Below, one piece after another: positions 60,160-64,000 of a DNA stretch of 64,000 bases. The notes beneath the pieces were generated by a model. It saw only the letters and a list, made by a program, of their open reading frames with translations, ran no database searches and was not told the DNA's origin. Source of the DNA: Neopestalotiopsis rosae (Eukaryota > Ascomycota > Sordariomycetes > Amphisphaeriales > Sporocadaceae). The stretch lies in assembly GCA_023078685.1 (NCBI GenBank), contig JALGAS010000003.1:3286001-3350000 (forward strand), in the 5' to 3' direction. Position numbers and translations under genes: made by a program. Every line of letters starts with the position of its first letter. Position 1 is the first letter of the stretch.

Positions 60160-60803
60160 ATGAAGTTTTCCCAACAGATTCTCGTTTGCATCGCAGCCAT
60201 TGCGCCTCTGGCTTTGGTCGAGGCCAAGATACCGGTACCAAAGTTGCGTGGCCATCGAGTTCGTCAGGATGATCCGACACCTTGCACCGCTAGTACAGTA
60301 GAGACGGTCACGACCATCAACCGCGGAAACGAGGGCATCTGGCACGTCCGGGCCAACCAGACTGGCTTGAACCAACTGTACCAGTTTTCTCAGGTCGACT
60401 GGATGAGTAACGACAAGACGGCCGTCCTTGACCAGTGCACCAGTACTTGCTTGGCCGGCAACAATACCGAGACTCCCGGAAGTTGGCTCCCAAGTGAAAA
60501 GTACTTCCAGGGCGCTTTCGTCAACACACCTGGTGGAACTGGACAAGACCCATTGTGGATGTGTGCCTGCTTTGATGGTACACTTTCCCAGGACAATCTT
60601 GTCTCTGGAGGCGGTGTGGTAAGTCGATAAACTCTAGAGATGCTACCAAGTACGAGGAATACATGCTAACAATATCTTGACAGTCGGACAATTCGTATGT
60701 GGCACTACGCTCTCAAACTTCATACAAAGAGTCAATGGAAAACAATTGCTAATTTGTCTTTAGGAACCCCGGCTCTGGTACTATCATTAACCGTGTTTGT
60801 TAA
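60160..60803 (+). CDS. Small secreted six-cysteine protein, 169 aa
   Basis: Three exons, 60160-60618, 60684-60694 (11 nt) and 60764-60803; introns are 65 and 69 nt, GT-AG. The start MKFSQQILVCIAAIAPLALV followed by EA is a clear signal peptide, cleaved near residue 22. A basic segment (KLRGHRVRQDD) follows. The mature protein has six cysteines, at 42, 93, 97, 135, 137 and 169, the last being the final residue. An N-glycosylation site is at NNT (102) and another at NQT (66). The final Cys, encoded only in exon 3, would be lost without correct splicing. Even cysteine number and secretion suggest a disulphide-bonded extracellular protein. No family is recognised. Confidence 0.8.
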
Positions 60804-62024
60804 GGGATTGTTTTCTATTTATACAAAATATCGATGAAGGGTTGGCAAGGGCTGCACACTGGTACCACACGTGGGATATGCATAACTTGTAGGAGCAGGA
60901 TTATCTACTTTGCAATGATGACGAATTTATGACCCACTGGGAATTCCTCTTCGCCTCAGTTGTAAGAATGTTATGCTGACGACCTTTTGTAGCATGTGCC
61001 TACCACTACAGCGAGCTGTGTTACAGCACTTGATTAAGTTCCCTTCCCCTTCTCTAGTATGATCACATCCGAATATGACCACATATCTCTATAAAAATTT
61101 TAAACTTCTTTCTCAAATGTACCGAGTAATCCAGGTGTATACTCTTATTGGACTGAAGAAGATTATTATGGTTGACTAGCAGCGCGAAGGCGCCATGATA
61201 AGCTTTGGGTCTGCTGCAGGTCCAACGACTTTGTCAATTCGCTTCACGAATATTTTGCATTCAGAAGCAGGATCCTTCAAATAAATACATTATAGCTTAC
61301 GGTCAGCTCAAAACACTTCCAAACTGCTTGCCTTGCATACATATATGACTGCTTGCATGGCTGTAGTGTCAAGGCTTTTCATTTTACTAAGTCGATGTGT
61401 TCTTGTATTTTATATGCAATATTGTAAGACTGTCTGGTAACTGCGTGATAGCCTCGCAATTCTGCTAATGGCTGTCTTCTGTTTTTGGCGATCCGGTCTT
61501 CGAGGCGACTCGCTTACTACTTTCCAATCTTGAACGAGATCTCCCTTACACAGATATCAAGCTCAGTCCCGAACCTTTCAGGCGAGCGTGTTCATTTTAG
61601 TAATAAGGTCTGCCCTTGCTTTCGCCCTACCCGGCACAGGCCATCCATTCAAGCCATGTGATGTTATAAATGACCAGTGGCTTGTTTTGCTTCGTTTGAC
61701 GATTGGCCAATCCCCCCTAGAATTGGCTAATCAATGGGACCCTGACACGGCCCCGGGGGACGGTTATCAGCGGCAGGGTCCCCGCAAAGCCGCAAACAGC
61801 CCCCGCCGTTATCGCCCCTCCCAAAGGGTCCAGCCCACTAAATAACATGGGGTGGACATCCCATATCTGGGGTTCGAGTATGACAGTTTTGAGGAATGTC
61901 ATTATCAAGGTTTGTCCTTTTTACTACACTTTTGTACTTTCAATTTACTTTTCTCCCACACATTCTAAGTATTCCGGGGTAGTTTCATGCACTTCAAGAT
62001 AAACATCCAATCAAATCAGCTCCA
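60804..62024. other. Intergenic, 1.2 kb, no supported gene
   Basis: A+T-rich for most of its length. The last 300 bases include a possible promoter for the aminotransferase gene. Confidence 0.45.
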
Positions 62025-63918
62025 ATGAAATCTATAAGCCGCTCGAAACCTTGGACTAGCTCACACGTTGTCCGTTCGTGGAGGCTAGCAAACAACAGTA
62101 TCAACTTCAACCACAACACGCGAACCCTCTCGTTCACTCCCCGGCGATGGAGACCGACCAATGTCGGAGGTATCGGTCTCGCGGCCAAGGATGCTGAAGT
62201 GGGCGAGCAGGCACCGGAACCTCTCACCATTCAGGGCATCAAGACCCGTCGAGAAAAGGCCGGCAAGCTCGTTGCTGGCACGGCCGCCTACTCTGATAGT
62301 GACATGTTCAAGTCTCCAGTATGAACTCTTTTGTTGTTCACCCAAGTCATTGACTGACATATCTTGTAGCACGCATACAAGAACCCAAAAGCAAAAAGGT
62401 GGGATCGTGAGTAGCTTCACGTCTAAATCTGTAATTCCATTTCTAACAATAATACAGACCTGCTGAGTGCAGAATCCATTGCACGCAAGCCCTGCGTTTT
62501 AAAGCAAGCAGCAAAGTACCTCAAAAAGCCCGGCCTGGTATCCCTGGGCGGCGGTCTGCCCTCGGCCGACCACTTCCCCTTTGACTCCATGGGCTTCCGC
62601 ATCGCCGCGCCGCCCGACTTTTCCGAGGCCGCGACGCACCGGTCTGGCCGCGACGTGTCCACCGGCAAGCGCGACGTCGTCGCTGCGGCCGGCAGCGAGT
62701 TCGACCTGAGCATCGGCCTCAACTACGGCCAGTCGATTGGGTCCGCCCAGATGCTGCGCTGGGTCACGGAGCACACGGAGCTCTGCCACCGCCCGCCTTA
62801 CTCGGACTGGCGCAGCTCCCTCACCATTGGCAGCACGGGAAGCCTCGAGTGCGCCTACCGCATGTTCTGCGACCGGGAGAGGGGCGACAGCGTCCTGACC
62901 GAGGAGTTCAGCTTCAGCACCGCGCTCGAGACCGCCGCGCCCCTGGGCATCAAGGTGTTTGGCGCCAAGATGGACGAGCAAGGGCTCCTCCCCGAGAGCA
63001 TGGACGACATCCTGTCGAACTGGAACGAGTCGGAGCGTGGTGCCAGGAAACCCACCGTCCTCTACACCGTGCCCTCGGGACAGAACCCTACTGGTGCCAC
63101 GCAAGGGGAACAACGACGGAGGGATATTTATGCCGTTTGCCAAAAGCATGATGTGTTCATTTTCGAGGACGAGCCGTACTATTTCCTCCAAATGCAACCA
63201 TATACCGGCGCCGACACACCAGATGTGCCTCCGCCAGCTACAGTCGAAGAGTTTCTGGGAGGTCTCATCCCGAGTCTGTTAAGTATAGATGTCGACGGGC
63301 GGGTCATGAGGCATGATTCGTTCAGCAAGGTGGTGGTACCTGGCTCTCGCATGGGCTGGGTGACTGCTAGCGAGCAAATCATCGAACGATACATTCGACA
63401 CGCCGAATGCTGCAGTCAGGGTCCTAGCGGCTTTTCGCAGCTTGCCATGCACAAGTTACTGGACGAGGAATGGGGACACGAGGGCTACCTTCAGTGGCTC
63501 ATGAACTTGCGGCTGGAATACACAAAGAGACGGGACACGATGCTGAGAGCTTGCGAAAAGTACCTGCCAAAGGAAGTAGTCAGCTGGGTTCCTCCAGCAG
63601 CAGGCATGTTTGTAAGTTTACTTTGATTGTGTGAACATGAAAACATTTACTAATATTATATAGATGTGGCTCCAAGTCGACCATGAATCACACCCTGATG
63701 TCAACACCAAGAGCCTGCTCGAAATCGAGGAAGAGATATTTGATGCATGTATTGAGCAGGGCGTCTTGGTATGTAGGGGGTCCTGGTTCCGTGCCGAGCA
63801 TGATAAGCCGCCAACGTCTCTCTTTTTCAGGACGACGTTTGCTTCGGCATCCGAGGAGCAAATGGATGTGGCCATTGAAAGGTTCGGTGCCGCTGTCAAA
63901 GAGAGCTTCAAGCTGTAG
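62025..63918 (+). CDS. ARO8: Aro8-type aromatic/alpha-aminoadipate aminotransferase
   Basis: Four exons, 62025-62318, 62370-62406 (37 nt), 62458-63611 and 63664-63918, give 579 aa; introns are 51, 51 and 52 nt. Class I/II PLP fold: KYLKKPGLVSLGGGLPSADH, NYGQSIGSAQMLRWVTEHTE, TIGSTGSLECAYRMF, VLYTVPSGQNPTGATQ, FIFEDEPYYFLQM, and the PLP lysine Lys401 in DSFSKVVVPGSRMGWV. The C-terminal domain contains GVLVCRGSWF and LFFRTTFAS. Family members interconvert aromatic amino acids, 2-aminoadipate or kynurenine with their oxo acids. About 45 residues at the N-terminus are basic and Ser/Asn-rich and may target mitochondria. Length is above the usual 500 aa because of this extension. Confidence 0.9.
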
Positions 63919-64000
63919 CTGTCATGATGATTTAGCATCTTTACTAGCAGAGATTGATCGAGGACTTGAAGTTGTTGCAATGGACATCTTGGCGTTTGGT
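63919..64000. other. 3' flank of the aminotransferase gene
   Basis: This holds only the start of the 3' UTR. Confidence 0.4.

Noticed and set aside
62499..63197. 232-codon minus-strand frame opposite the aminotransferase gene
   Set aside because: Antisense shadow of a GC-rich exon with no recognisable domain.

Overview
The window is a piece of nuclear genome from a filamentous ascomycete (Pezizomycotina), most likely Sordariomycetes and plausibly Hypocreales. The evidence is the short GT-AG introns (mostly 50-80 nt, with CTRAC-type branch points), CACCATG-like start contexts, gene spacing of 0.5-2 kb, and protein families typical of moulds (a Crh-type GH16, a SWIRM/amine-oxidase/HMG-box LSD1, a fungal C2H2/NLR-associated zinc-finger protein). 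The genus cannot be fixed from sequence alone. There is no prokaryotic content, no CRISPR array and no recognisable intact transposon.

Layout. 0-6 kb is accessory: a 5'-truncated C2H2 protein, a 32-base poly-G run, a 67-aa SMP-type protein encoded across an intron, and a three-exon gene for an 89-aa secreted eight-cysteine protein. 6-34 kb is a housekeeping block: Elongin A, NEDD8, prohibitin-2, CstF-64/Rna15, a CorA/Mnr2-type Mg transporter, DNA topoisomerase I, ATP synthase gamma, LSD1, Vps33, a UBE2W-type E2 and a CaM kinase. 34-43 kb is sparse: a Pol III-like element, a 510-aa protein of unknown function, and about 5.3 kb without a convincing gene. 43-48.5 kb holds histidyl-tRNA synthetase, a membrane-anchored LysM protein, a doubtful small membrane protein and a Crh-type GH16 transglycosidase. 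Another 3.8 kb empty stretch follows, then an MFS transporter of the allantoate-permease type, a tRNA-Thr(AGT) with an intron, a DUF7053-like protein, Mediator subunit Med14, a second small secreted cysteine-containing protein and an Aro8-type aminotransferase.

Gene models were built by splicing by eye. Exon joins were checked for GT/AG, reading phase and continuity of the conserved protein, and most totals divide exactly by three. Several genes here begin with an exon of only 7-11 nt. Functional links are loose: this is a normal eukaryotic neighbourhood, not a gene cluster. The one suggestive pairing is convergent Elongin A (a cullin-RING substrate adaptor) and NEDD8 (the cullin activator). 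The most interesting leads are the two unannotatable-by-ORF secreted proteins, a possible Elongin A isoform without its BC-box, an intron placed just before the topoisomerase I catalytic tyrosine, and the Pol III-like element. I found no clear evidence of a wholly new biological system.
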